Translations under genes and position numbers: made by a program
Notes under the pieces: generated by a model
Databases searched by the model: none
What the model saw: the letters and a program-made list of their open reading frames with translations, nothing else
What the model was told of the DNA's origin: nothing
Assembly: GCA_946222675.1 (NCBI GenBank)
Contig: CAMIMA010000002.1
Location: 150,071 to 214,070 of the forward strand
Source of the DNA: an uncultured Candidatus Saccharibacteria bacterium
GTDB lineage: Bacteria; Patescibacteriota; Saccharimonadia; Saccharimonadales; Saccharimonadaceae
Reading direction: 5' to 3'
Length of the DNA stretch: 64,000 nt
Shown here: positions 16,027 to 24,277 of the stretch, one piece after another
Numbering within the stretch: the first letter of the stretch is position 1
Layout: each line of letters starts with the position of its first letter

Positions 16027-17070
16027 TTAATGCATTATATTGCCGCCAGCCAACGCCATCACGAGGCCAATCACGGCAAACACCACGCCAATCAACCAAA
16101 AGCGCATGGTCACCTTGGTCTCTGGCCAGCCAATGGCCTCAAGGTGATGATGCACCGGCGCCGACAAGAAAATCTTCTTGCCATGACGTAGCTTCTTTGA
16201 CGTCAACTGAATAATCACCGAGCCCGTCTCTAATACGAACACGATACCAACCACTGGCAAGATAAACAGCGTATTAGTCAGCATTGCCACTACGGCTAAT
16301 GAACAGCCGAGTGAAAACGAGCCAACATCGCCCATAAAGAACCGTGCCGGATAGATATTGAACCAGAGGTAACTCACAAGCGCGCCCATGATGGTAAAGC
16401 AAAAGCCCGCCAAGCCGAATTTGTGGTCAAGTAACGCAATTACGGCATAAGCACAGAACGAAATCGCCGCTAGACCGCCCGACAAACCATCCAAACCGTC
16501 GGAAATATTGACTGCATTACCGGTAGCCACCACGACAAAAGCAAAGATAAGAATCATCCACGCGCCCACGTCCCACGCGCCGACAAACGGCACATGCACC
16601 GTATGCACACCCAGCTTAGCCCAGAAGAACCAGCCGAGTACCAAGCCAATCAGTGTAATCAGCGCAAACTTCACTGGCGCACGCATACCCGCCACGCCCT
16701 TGCCGTGCGACCGGATATTAAAGACATCGTCAACCAGTCCAACCGCGCCGGCAGCTACTAACGCCACCAGAGGTAGCCACGTCTGTTCGCGCGACAAATT
16801 GCCGCACAGCGTGGTAATCACCACAGCCAGCACAAAAATCAGGCCAGCCATCGTTGGGATGTGGCGGCGGTGCTTGGCGGCGTGTAGCTTCTCGTACACC
16901 TTGGCTTCCCCGCCCGACATGGCGTCGTGGCGCATCTGCTTCCAGAACTTATACTTATACGCAAAGTAGGTATACAGCGGCGTTAGCAACATAGCCAACA
17001 CAAACGAGCCTACCCCTAAGGTAAATATTTTAACTAGCGGGCCGACGAGGGCGCGCAATACATCACTCAT
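16027..17070 (-). CDS. mraY: MraY, phospho-MurNAc-pentapeptide translocase
   Basis: A 347-aa integral membrane enzyme that makes lipid I from UDP-MurNAc-pentapeptide and undecaprenyl phosphate. Motifs: the L-V-D-D-V-F-N Asp pair, the N-I-S-D-G-L-D-G-L-S-G-G loop and F-F-M-G-D-V-G-S, plus the H-H-H-L-E cluster near the C-terminus. The family's usual length is about 350 aa. Its start overlaps the ftsI stop by 4 nt. Confidence 0.97.
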   Translation of the reverse strand: MSDVLRALVGPLVKIFTLGVGSFVLAMLLTPLYTYFAYKYKFWKQMRHDAMSGGEAKVYEKLHAAKHRRHIPTMAGLIFVLAVVITTLCGNLSREQTWLPLVALVAAGAVGLVDDVFNIRSHGKGVAGMRAPVKFALITLIGLVLGWFFWAKLGVHTVHVPFVGAWDVGAWMILIFAFVVVATGNAVNISDGLDGLSGGLAAISFCAYAVIALLDHKFGLAGFCFTIMGALVSYLWFNIYPARFFMGDVGSFSLGCSLAVVAMLTNTLFILPVVGIVFVLETGSVIIQLTSKKLRHGKKIFLSAPVHHHLEAIGWPETKVTMRFWLIGVVFAVIGLVMALAGGNIMH

Positions 17071-18830
17071 TTTGACACTCCTTGATATTGAATCATAAAA
17101 TTACTCATCTTGTCGAAGATTGGCTGGGCGGCTGCCGAACCGGCATAGCCACCGTTATGGGCGTCATCTACACGTACCATTATGGCATACTTTGGCACTT
17201 TTGTCTTGTCGGCGCCGAAGCCAATGTAAGTACCAGTGGTTAGGGTGTGAGAATACTTGCCCGTGGCTGGGTCAATCTTCTGCGCCGTGCCCGACTTGCC
17301 ACCCACAAAGTAACCGTTGTCGCGCAACTTACCCTTGGCGCCCAAGTAACGCGCCTGCTGCAACATGTCGCGCAAGTCGTACGAGTGCTGCGGCGCCAGC
17401 ACGTTGCCCTGCAGTAGCTGCGGCTTCTGCTCGGTCAGCTTGCTCGTATTTAAGTCATACGAGCCAAGCACCACCGTCGGCTTGTAATAATTACCGCCGT
17501 TAATCACCGCACTAAATGCCGAAATCACCTGAATCATCGTCAGCTGCTCGCCCTGCCCGAAGGTCATGTTGGCATACAACACGCGCGGGCCGCGGTTCAT
17601 GTCAGGCTTAAAAATCACGCTATCCGCCTCATGCGCCAGCTCAATGCCCGTCGGCTGGTTGAAGCGATAATTTTTCGTCAGATAACCGTAGTACTTCTGC
17701 CGCCCCGCAAGGTTAATGCTACCGCCGCCCATCTGCTGCAGCACCCACACCGCACCAGTGTTAAGTGAATATTCCAGCAAGTTCATCGGCGTCATCATTT
17801 TGCCGTCAATGTTACGCTCCACGTTGCACATCTTGGCGTCATCAACTTGCACACAACCGGTGTCAAGGAAGGTCGAACGCGGCGTAATCGCACCCGAATC
17901 CAGCCCCGCCCCCACCGTAAACAGTTTCATCACCGAACCCGGCTCGTAGGCGTTCATCGTCACGTTGTTTTTATACACCGCCGGCGTGTCCACCTTGCGG
18001 TACTGCTCGGGGTTGTAACTCGGGAAGTTCGCCATTGCCAACACCCGCCCCGTCTGCGGGTCCATCACCACCATACTACCAGCGGTCGCCTTAGCGTCCT
18101 TCAGCCCCGCCGCCAGCGTCTCCTCCGCCTGCGACTGCACGTTGCGGTCGATACTCAACACAATATTTTCGCCGTCCTTCGCGGGGATACTGACATCATT
18201 TGTGCCAATAGTCAGCGGCACCTTACTGACGTCTGTCACGGTCTTGAGTAAACCCGCCTTGCCACCCAAGCGACCGTCCAGCGCCTGCTCTACCCCATAT
18301 TGACCTTTGCCATCCGAATTAACAAAACCCAAGGTCTGCGCCGCGAGCGCCCCCTCGGGGTACACACGCTGGCTCGCCGGCTTCAAGCCGAGGCCAGAGA
18401 GCTTCTCCTTGCGAATCGCCTCCGCCTGCTGCTGTGTCAGCTCTTGCGCCAGCACCACATAACGGCGATTCTTGTCGCCCAGCTTGCCCAGCGGGTCGTT
18501 CTTCTGCACTAACTTATCACCCGCCACGCGGCGCACCAGTTCGCGCGCCTTGTTGACATCCTTCACCTCTGAAGGGTCAGCAAACAAAGTGTACACTGTA
18601 CGGTTCAACACCAGTGGCGCGATGTTGCCGTCCGTGTCACGCACATAAATCTGCCCACGCACGGCAGGTAAAACTTGGCGGTCAGTCTGCATGTTATCCG
18701 CCTTAGTGAGATATTCTTTATGCTTAATTACCTGAATGTAGAATAGCCGCACACTAAAAATCGCCAAAATAAAGAGTAGCAACCACGCTACTCGGCTCGC
18801 TCTCGTCTGGCTACCCCACCATTGGTTCAT
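17067..18830 (-). CDS. ftsI: FtsI/PBP2-type class B penicillin-binding protein
   Basis: A 587-aa peptidoglycan transpeptidase, membrane-anchored by one N-terminal helix (about residues 13-31). It has a dimerisation domain and a transpeptidase domain with the three active-site motifs: S-V-M-K (S-x-x-K), S-L-N (S-x-N) and K-S-G-T (K-T/S-G). It works with FtsW at the septum. TATAAT lies 6 nt before the ATG, so a leaderless promoter sits inside the cluster and can drive ftsI-mraY-ftsW-murG-ftsQ. Confidence 0.95.
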   Translation of the reverse strand: MNQWWGSQTRASRVAWLLLFILAIFSVRLFYIQVIKHKEYLTKADNMQTDRQVLPAVRGQIYVRDTDGNIAPLVLNRTVYTLFADPSEVKDVNKARELVRRVAGDKLVQKNDPLGKLGDKNRRYVVLAQELTQQQAEAIRKEKLSGLGLKPASQRVYPEGALAAQTLGFVNSDGKGQYGVEQALDGRLGGKAGLLKTVTDVSKVPLTIGTNDVSIPAKDGENIVLSIDRNVQSQAEETLAAGLKDAKATAGSMVVMDPQTGRVLAMANFPSYNPEQYRKVDTPAVYKNNVTMNAYEPGSVMKLFTVGAGLDSGAITPRSTFLDTGCVQVDDAKMCNVERNIDGKMMTPMNLLEYSLNTGAVWVLQQMGGGSINLAGRQKYYGYLTKNYRFNQPTGIELAHEADSVIFKPDMNRGPRVLYANMTFGQGEQLTMIQVISAFSAVINGGNYYKPTVVLGSYDLNTSKLTEQKPQLLQGNVLAPQHSYDLRDMLQQARYLGAKGKLRDNGYFVGGKSGTAQKIDPATGKYSHTLTTGTYIGFGADKTKVPKYAIMVRVDDAHNGGYAGSAAAQPIFDKMSNFMIQYQGVSK

Positions 18831-18856
18831 ACTACAATTATACCATAAGCGGCGCG

Positions 18857-19237
18857 CTATTCGGCATAATCAGTGCTAGCCGGCGCAGTCATTTGCTTGG
18901 CCACTTCGCTATTTTTAATGGTGTTGAGTGACTGCAACCGCGCGTTCTCAACCTTCAAGTTGTCGCGCTGAGCAGCCAGCTCCGTCTTTTGGCGGTTAAT
19001 CTTATTAATTTCGTAACTAAATGACCCGGTTTTACTCAGTTGAGTTAAATATATCATTCCAAGCAGCGCAGTAAATAGAACAATGGCAGCGATGTTGGCC
19101 ATGGTGCCCATGCTCGATGAGGGTTTAAACTTTACTAAATTTTGGTTACGGCCCCACATGGACGCCCCAGCGTAAGCTGGTGCCGCGGCACGTACAGTCG
19201 CACGGGTCGATACGAACTGTCTTCTCGAAATTGCCAT
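18857..19237 (-). CDS. ftsL: FtsL-like small divisome protein
   Basis: A 126-aa bitopic protein: a basic N-terminus, one transmembrane helix near residues 49-67, then a coiled-coil-like segment rich in K, N, E and L. Topology, size and position between rsmH and ftsI match FtsL, which links FtsQ to FtsW-FtsI; primary sequence of FtsL is poorly conserved. The ATG at 19237 has an AAAGGAA upstream and is preferred over an earlier in-frame start. Confidence 0.75.
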   Translation of the reverse strand: MAISRRQFVSTRATVRAAAPAYAGASMWGRNQNLVKFKPSSSMGTMANIAAIVLFTALLGMIYLTQLSKTGSFSYEINKINRQKTELAAQRDNLKVENARLQSLNTIKNSEVAKQMTAPASTDYAE

Positions 19238-19294
19238 CTGCCTAGTTGTTCCTTTCTTTTTTAATTTGACTTTTTGTTTCTCGCAATTCACATG

Positions 19295-19349
19295 ATTACA
19301 TGCAAAACACCGCGGACTAACGCGTAATCCACGCAGTTCTGCATGTAAT
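19295..19349. repeat. 10-bp inverted repeat upstream of ftsL
   Basis: ATTACATGCA (19295-19304) and TGCATGTAAT (19340-19349) flank a GC-rich loop. It lies in the gap between the 20-aa ORF and ftsL and could form an RNA hairpin or operator. Confidence 0.6.
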
Positions 19350-19424
19350 GTTTGTTTTAAGTGTTTGTTTTATCACAACCAGGCCTGCCCTTTTGGTGGG
19401 CAGACCCCGTTTCTGCCTTAGTTA

Positions 19425-19487
19425 TTACTTAACGCGGCGGACAACGATGTTGTGAGCGTAGCTACGACCACTAACTTTGATTGGCAT
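19425..19487 (-). CDS. 20-aa ORF between rsmH and ftsL
   Basis: ATG at 19487 with a strong AAGGAG 6 nt upstream, and TAA at 19425. The product is basic (M-P-I-K-V-S-G-R-S-Y-A...V-R-R-V-K). It is too short for homology. Support comes from the ideal Shine-Dalgarno, the codon pattern and a 6-bp hairpin (CTGCCC/GGGCAG) just after the stop. It may be a leader peptide controlling downstream dcw expression, or a small protein. Confidence 0.5.
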   Translation of the reverse strand: MPIKVSGRSYAHNIVVRRVK

Positions 19488-19509
19488 ATCGCTCCTTTCT
19501 TATTTTTGT

Positions 19510-20415
19510 TTATTTTTTCAATACGGCGCGTAGCTTTGCACTACGAGCACGCGGATTGGAAACGTCATTAATAGCACCATCAACTGGCTTCTTGGTCAAA
19601 GTAACTAGCGGTAAGTCGAAGGCGTCGGCGTGGTCGCGCATAAAGCGCTTCACCAGTCGGTCTTCCAGGCTATGAAATGAGATGATGGCTAATCGGCCAC
19701 CACTGTTTAACAGCTTCACCGCTAACGGCAAAGTCCGCTCCAGCTGGCCTAGCTCGTCATTCACCGCAATCCGTAAGGCTTGAAAAGCGCGCGTTGCCGG
19801 ATGTATCTTGTGGTGCTTGCCGTGATCAAGTTCGCCAATGGCAACTCGAATCACGTCGGCTAGGTCGGCAGTCATCGTAAATGGCTGCTGTTTACGCCGC
19901 ACTACAATAGCCCGTGCCACTTTCGCAGCTTCTCGCTGCCCCATTTCTCCATAATTCTCAAAGATGTCAATCAGGTAACGCTCGCTATAGCGGTTCACCA
20001 AAGTTGCGGCCGTGAGGTCTTGGCTCTGGTCCATACGCATATCAAGCGGCCCGTCATGCATAAATGAGAAGCCACGCTCGGCTCGGTCCAGCTGCACAGA
20101 ACTGACACCTAAGTCAAGCAAAATCATATCAAAAGTCTTGCCCGCCTCAAGCAGCTGTTGCGCCGCTGACAGGTAGTCACTATGTATGAGTTGAGCACCC
20201 TGCTCTTTTAGCGGGGCTAGATTAGCAATAGCAAAGGCATCGCGATCGCACAGGGTCGCGTTTGCCGCCGTGCCAATTCGAACAATAACTCCCTTAGCAT
20301 GACCACCGTAACCGGCAGTTAAATCAAGGTAGTGTTCGTTTGGCTGCGGGTTTAGCAAAGCTAATGTATCCGCAAAAAGCACAGGAATATGAAGTTGTTG
20401 TGGTGGATTATTCAT
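19510..20415 (-). CDS. rsmH: RsmH (MraW), 16S rRNA C1402 N4-methyltransferase
   Basis: A 301-aa SAM-dependent methyltransferase. Motifs: L-D-L-T-A-G-Y-G-G-H-A as the SAM loop, I-L-L-D-L-G-V-S-S-V-Q-L-D, the P-L-D-M-R-M-D stretch, and the C-terminal I-I-S-F-H-S-L-E-D-R-L-V-K. The ATG at 20415 is chosen (M-N-N-P-P-Q-Q-L-H-I-P-V-L). The region just upstream pairs with a distant repeat near mraZ. Confidence 0.95.
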   Translation of the reverse strand: MNNPPQQLHIPVLFADTLALLNPQPNEHYLDLTAGYGGHAKGVIVRIGTAANATLCDRDAFAIANLAPLKEQGAQLIHSDYLSAAQQLLEAGKTFDMILLDLGVSSVQLDRAERGFSFMHDGPLDMRMDQSQDLTAATLVNRYSERYLIDIFENYGEMGQREAAKVARAIVVRRKQQPFTMTADLADVIRVAIGELDHGKHHKIHPATRAFQALRIAVNDELGQLERTLPLAVKLLNSGGRLAIISFHSLEDRLVKRFMRDHADAFDLPLVTLTKKPVDGAINDVSNPRARSAKLRAVLKK

Positions 20416-20428
20416 TACTCTTGTTACG

Positions 20429-20630
20429 GAGGACACATATGCAACAACCAGTGTTTATTTGATTGTTTGTTTTATTTTTTGTAACACTGCTCTGGCTAGT
20501 TGTGACTTAGCCGCCAGTGTAATGAGAGACTTATGTGTGAGGTGGAATTTTAAAGGAATTGCTTCCTTCTAGTGCGACGGTACTTCGGTCTGGCTACCGC
20601 GCTCCAGCTGGTTGTCACGTATGTGTCCTC
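20429..20630 (-). repeat. long-range 23-nt inverted repeat in the mraZ-rsmH gap
   Basis: Arms at 20429-20451 and 20608-20630 are complementary over 23 nt with three mismatches and enclose about 156 nt. In the mRNA the 3' arm ends about 13 nt before the rsmH start, so the structure could hide the rsmH ribosome site. This 280-nt gap is the longest inside the cluster and has no gene. Confidence 0.65.
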
Positions 20631-20693
20631 TGTTAAGGTGCTTTCGTTGGCTCCTTTGACCTTTAGGGTCAAAAGAACCATATTATTAAATTG

Positions 20694-21059
20694 TTAATCT
20701 GCTTGCGCAGTCAACCGCCAATACTTGCCCGCCCGGATAGCGACCACGTCGCGGTCAATCTTGGCGTAATCAAGTAGGTGCTGTTCAATGGTAATCCGCC
20801 CCTGCTTGGCGTCCATCTCAGCCTCCGACTTGCCAGCCCGAAACTTGACGTTTAGGTCGGCGATGTGCTCATCCAAGATGTTGCCCTGCAATGCAGATTC
20901 CATTTCATTATCCCAAACCTCCTTCGCATAGAGATGCAAGTACTTACCAAAGCCACGGGTGATGACTACACCGTTCGCAAATTCACCCCGTAATTCTACT
21001 GGGATGGTCAGACGATGTTTGTCGTCTAGCTTACGTTCGAAGTAATCAACTTTGCTCAT
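20694..21059 (-). CDS. mraZ: MraZ, transcriptional regulator of the dcw cluster
   Basis: A 121-aa AbrB-like DNA-binding protein, slightly shorter than usual (about 140). The N-terminal D-D-K-H-R-L-T-I-P-V-E-L-R and the second R-I-T-I motif mark the two SpoVT-AbrB repeats. MraZ normally binds repeats in its own promoter and regulates the cluster. The ATG at 21059 (M-S-K-V-D-Y-F-E-R-K) is used. Confidence 0.92.
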   Translation of the reverse strand: MSKVDYFERKLDDKHRLTIPVELRGEFANGVVITRGFGKYLHLYAKEVWDNEMESALQGNILDEHIADLNVKFRAGKSEAEMDAKQGRITIEQHLLDYAKIDRDVVAIRAGKYWRLTAQAD

Positions 21060-21138
21060 TTGGTATGGTACAATCAACTATTTTAGTTAGCTTGGTTGTT
21101 TTTATGTTCGTGGTTGTTTCTTTTCTTCCACTGACTTA

Positions 21139-21168
21139 ATTATACTACCCACCACGCCCCACATGCAA
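21139..21168 (-). promoter_or_regulatory. mraZ promoter with candidate MraZ boxes
   Basis: TTGCAT (21163-21168), 18 nt, TATAAT (21139-21144). The spacer holds TGGGGCGTGGTGGG, two TGGG units 10 nt apart, reminiscent of MraZ boxes. The leader downstream has ACAACCA twice, 18 nt apart. Confidence 0.6.
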
Positions 21169-21301
21169 GTCTTTTTTTGACATTTTTACCCACAAGCCAC
21201 CATTTTAAGGACGCATGTGTGGAAAAAATAGGTATTTAACAGATATAACTGCCCGCCAACTTGTGTTGTAAATTTACACACTACCCCGCCCCAATCAAAA
21301 T

Positions 21302-21320
21302 CCCCGACCAGAGGTCGGGG
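21302..21320 (-). terminator. terminator of the 21351-21599 gene
   Basis: Perfect 8-bp stem CCCCGACC-aga-GGTCGGGG; the minus strand continues with ATTTTGATT. Confidence 0.85.
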
Positions 21321-21350
21321 TTAAAGTTAGTGGATTTAATGTTAAAAGAT

Positions 21351-21599
21351 TTAAAGGCTGGAAATCAAGCTGCCTAAGGCTTGGGCACTTGGCGCATCAG
21401 TCACGGCCAGCATGAAAGCGGTCAAAACGAAGAGGTTGACCATTAGCGAACCAAACAAGACGCTATTCTTGACAATCTCGTTTGAGAGAGCGTTGACGCG
21501 TGCGCGGTCAATTTCCTGCTCGACAGCAACAGCCTTGGTGCTCTTGTTAGCTTTTTGACATTTGTTTGATTTGGTTGATCTGTTTGTGTTGTTCTTCAT
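21351..21599 (-). CDS. small membrane protein, 82 aa
   Basis: Unknown function. A Lys/Asn/Thr-rich, strongly basic N-terminus of about 25 residues precedes an acidic-basic stretch and one hydrophobic segment (about 47-68), followed by a short weakly hydrophobic tail. TATAAT lies 7 nt before the ATG with TTGACA further upstream, so the mRNA is near leaderless. It has its own terminator. Confidence 0.65.
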   Translation of the reverse strand: MKNNTNRSTKSNKCQKANKSTKAVAVEQEIDRARVNALSNEIVKNSVLFGSLMVNLFVLTAFMLAVTDAPSAQALGSLISSL

Positions 21600-22372
21600 A
21601 ACATTTATTATACTACCACAAGCGCGTTAAAATGTCAATAGTTATAGCATTAATTTGCAATATTTGCCAATTTGCCATACTGTCTACCTCTGTTATTCCT
21701 CTGCCGCCACTTCCGCCAACAAGTGTCTAACGTTCAATAATACTAAATAATACAAAAGAAAAGCCGCCTTAGCGGACACTAAATCACGAGAAAGAGTTAA
21801 GATGATTAGTGCCAGCTAAGGCGGTGTTACCCAGTAATAGGAAAAACAGAGAGACGTTATAAGTTATATACTTATTAGCAAAGGAAATACTTTATTATGA
21901 ATAAAATAACCCAAGATTACGCTATTAAGTTATAATACAACAAGTTAAATCTAGTTATGAATAAATGGGCTATGAGCCTGTGCTTGATGTTATATCAAAG
22001 GAGCTAGTTACCGTGCAAGATAATTGCTTGACCTTACAGATAAGACTCATAGCCCACGCATTGATAATGGTACTACGCGTGCCTCATGCAACATAATTAG
22101 ATTAACAATACTCTATCCAGAATGTAGAGGTAGTCAATAGGCCCACCTCCTAACTAATGGGTTTATAATGAGCTGGTCTAGCTAGCTAGACCCTAGATAT
22201 GGTTAGTTTAGCAGCAACGCTAAACTATATTAATTGTATCATACTATTTGAGCTTTGCAAGCATAAACGCTTACTTTTTTAGATTCGCCCGCTACCCTGC
22301 TTGCGACCACTAGAAAAGGGCGGCTAAGCCGCCCGAGCGTCAGCCTTAGCTGACTGTGGAGTTGGATATTAA
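21600..22372. other. 770-bp non-coding region with several strong hairpins
   Basis: No gene family is visible. Long-loop inverted repeats include CCGCCTTAGC/GCTAAGGCGG (about 21759-21830), which on the minus strand is followed by CTTTTCTTTT as in a terminator, and TGGGCTATGAG (21966-21976) with its complement (22046-22056). Shorter ones are the palindrome GGTCTAGCTAGCTAGACC near 22180 and TAGTTTAGC-agcaac-GCTAAACTA near 22205. A minus-strand transcript of about 480 nt starting near 22240 is possible. Alternatively, a 27-codon GTG ORF (22013-22096, plus) follows AAAGGAG inside one hairpin loop. No tmRNA, RNase P or SRP signature was found. Confidence 0.5.
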
Positions 22373-22555
22373 TTAAACTGCGTATGAACCAATAGCGCCT
22401 TCGGCTAACTTTTTATGATAATAGCAAACCGGTATATCAGTACCGTTGATGTACCAAATAGCGGGCTGACTACAATTACCAAGTAGGGTTGGTTTACTAA
22501 CGTTAGCAATTCTGCCCTCTTCATATGCCTTAGCGTATTCACAATGTTGCGACAT
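22373..22555 (-). CDS. 60-aa hypothetical protein with a Cys/His pattern
   Basis: Unknown function. H-C near the N-terminus, G-N-C-S-Q-P-A-I-W in the middle and V-C-Y-Y-H-K-K at the end suggest a small zinc-binding fold (inference). Start at 22555 with GGAG 10 nt upstream. The promoter at 22609-22637 and a CCAGA-gag-TCTGG leader hairpin resemble the family 1 cassettes, but GTACNTTA is absent. Confidence 0.6.
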   Translation of the reverse strand: MSQHCEYAKAYEEGRIANVSKPTLLGNCSQPAIWYINGTDIPVCYYHKKLAEGAIGSYAV

Positions 22556-22608
22556 TTTTATCACACTCCAATTACCAAAGAACATCCCAGACTCTCTGGA
22601 ACAGTCTT

Positions 22609-22637
22609 ATAGTACAACATTAAGCCTAATTTGTCAA
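22609..22637 (-). promoter_or_regulatory. promoter of the 22373-22555 gene
   Basis: TTGACA (22632-22637), 17 nt, TACTAT (22609-22614), followed by a small leader hairpin near 22590. Confidence 0.8.
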
Positions 22638-22658
22638 TAATGCGTAGGTAAAAAATAA

Positions 22659-22674
22659 CCCCCAAAATGGGGGG
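22659..22674 (-). terminator. minus-strand terminator with no assigned gene
   Basis: CCCCC-attttg-GGGGG followed on the minus strand by TTATTTTTT. No minus-strand gene is found upstream of it, so it may end an RNA encoded in 22675-22950. Confidence 0.6.
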
Positions 22675-23188
22675 TAAACAGCGTAACGGCATGATTTGAT
22701 TATTAAGATAAATATGATGCCGCAACGGCTTAAGAAATTAAGCGACCCGCTAGGCACGATGTCATCACAACCAACAGAACGGATTGGTCGTGCCTAGCAG
22801 GTTACTCATGTACATTACTGGTAGTCGATATGACCAAGGAGAAAATACAGGCAATGCCCCACTTCATAACTGGTTGCTAAAGACCGCCGACGCAATGATA
22901 CAGATTACCAACAGAGGCTATCTGCATAATTATTCCTTTACTTAATGTGCAATGAGAGGGAGGTTAATCAGCGTATTGCTCGCGTTCAAAACCCATACTC
23001 ACCTATCCGAAGAAGTCCAGTTTTACCTGAACCAATCTAAATATATCATATTACCTGCCACATGTCAACATTTTTCTACATCTGACCATAATTGCCGCCC
23101 GCCTCTTGACAATTACGCCTTTTTATGGCACTATAATAAAGTATCGTTTGATCGCACCTTACCGTTATCACAAAAGGAGGAGATAACT
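22675..23188. other. non-coding region with orphan GTACATTA leader element
   Basis: Contains a long-loop 11-bp inverted repeat (GCTAGGCACGA near 22759 with its complement near 22790), then GTACATTA at 22810-22817 on the plus strand. After this there is only a 16-codon ORF (22830-22880). It looks like the leader module without its usual gene, or a small-RNA gene. The 3' part carries the promoter of the gene at 23189: TTGACA near 23107 and CACTATAAT near 23130. Confidence 0.5.
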
Positions 23189-23752
23189 ATGCAGTCAAAT
23201 CACCCGCTTAGCCGGCTAATGCGCAATGTTCATAAGCTCTTTGAGCGCGAAGATTCGGGCATTAAGCACGGCGCCGAGGCGCACACTAGAGAGTCACTCT
23301 CCGCCTGCCACAGCTTGGTTTACGACAAGCGTCACCACCGCAATTCGCGCTTTGTCCGCGTATTTGTTGACTGCCCAGCGGTCAACATTAAATATTGCGT
23401 TGACGACATCGCCAAAGATTACCCAGAGTTCACCACCATCCTTGATGGTATCGACCTCGAGAGTTGCAAGCAAAAGGCCACCGCCTTTATGCCAAGTGAC
23501 GACTTCTTGCGTGCCCTGTCGACAGACATTGATAACTGCGCCATGGATTATCCAAAGCGCCTCGCAAGGCAGCTAGACCCTGCCATGTGCCTCTATTTGC
23601 AAGTACCAAAAAAGTACACTGCAAACGGCCACGGCGCCGAGTTGATTTATCTCACTTCGTTTGGCAACAACGCGCGACTCGCCGTAGTCGTCTTACTTGA
23701 CCCAATCGAATCAGATAACAACCACACCGTTTACTACTGGAAAACCATGTGA
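23189..23752 (+). CDS. family 2 protein
   Basis: A 187-aa protein of unknown function, with no signal peptide. It carries F-M-P-S-D-D-F at 100-106, the F-x-P-[STDN]-x-x-F element shared with the genes at 48503, 49317, 50123 and 50881, followed by a long helix and a C-terminal hydrophobic strand (A-V-V-V-L-L-D). The ATG at 23189 follows AAAGGAGG. Monocistronic with its own promoter and terminator. Confidence 0.7.
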   Translation: MQSNHPLSRLMRNVHKLFEREDSGIKHGAEAHTRESLSACHSLVYDKRHHRNSRFVRVFVDCPAVNIKYCVDDIAKDYPEFTTILDGIDLESCKQKATAFMPSDDFLRALSTDIDNCAMDYPKRLARQLDPAMCLYLQVPKKYTANGHGAELIYLTSFGNNARLAVVVLLDPIESDNNHTVYYWKTM

Positions 23753-23766
23753 TAACTTAACTTAAT

Positions 23767-23788
23767 AGGCGCTACCATCGTAGCGCCT
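23767..23788 (+). terminator. terminator of the 23189-23752 gene
   Basis: Stem AGGCGCTAC-catc-GTAGCGCCT followed by TTATTTTT. Confidence 0.9.
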
Positions 23789-23810
23789 TTATTTTTGCTC
23801 TAATTTATAA

Positions 23811-24266
23811 CTATAGCAATGAGACAATCGTGTACTGTCGCTCGCCCTTCGGGGTCTTGATAGTCACAGTGTCGCCCACCTTCTTGCCTAGCAAAGCTGA
23901 ACCAAGTGGTGACTCGTGGCTGATTTTGTTGTTGAGCGGGTCGGCCTCGATCGCGCCCACCAGCTGGTACTCAGTCTGAACGCCGTTGCTCTCCACCGTC
24001 AAGGTGTCACCAAGGCTAACCGTACCGTCGCCATCAGAGGCGATAATCTTCGCGCCCTTCAAAATCTCTTCAATCTCCGCGATACGGCTCTCCACACGGT
24101 TCTGGTGCTCACGAGCTGAAGTGTACTCAGCATTCTCTGAAAGGTCGCCTTGAGCGCGCGCAGTAGCAATTTCTTCTGCCACGTCTGGGCGCGAATCAAT
24201 CAAGCTCTTGAGTTCGTCTTCAAGTTCCCGCTTACCAGCGGCCGTAATGTGAAAAATTTTCTTCAT
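23811..24266 (-). CDS. greA: GreA transcription elongation factor
   Basis: A 151-aa protein of normal GreA length. The N-terminal coiled coil has D-L-S-E-N-A-E-Y, the acidic tip that enters the RNA polymerase secondary channel to trigger cleavage of backtracked RNA. The C-terminal globular domain has S-P-L-G-S-A-L-L-G-K-K-V-G-D. It follows proS by 11 nt with an AGGAGG, so the two are probably co-transcribed. Confidence 0.95.
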   Translation of the reverse strand: MKKIFHITAAGKRELEDELKSLIDSRPDVAEEIATARAQGDLSENAEYTSAREHQNRVESRIAEIEEILKGAKIIASDGDGTVSLGDTLTVESNGVQTEYQLVGAIEADPLNNKISHESPLGSALLGKKVGDTVTIKTPKGERQYTIVSLL

Positions 24267-24277
24267 TTCTCCTCCTT

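Noticed and set aside
14580..16190. Several long open frames antisense to murG, ftsW and mraY
   Set aside because: They are shadows caused by GC-rich codons, lack start signals and have no recognisable products.
21750..22240. tmRNA, RNase P RNA or SRP RNA in the structured gap
   Set aside because: None of the conserved core sequences of these RNAs could be found on either strand.
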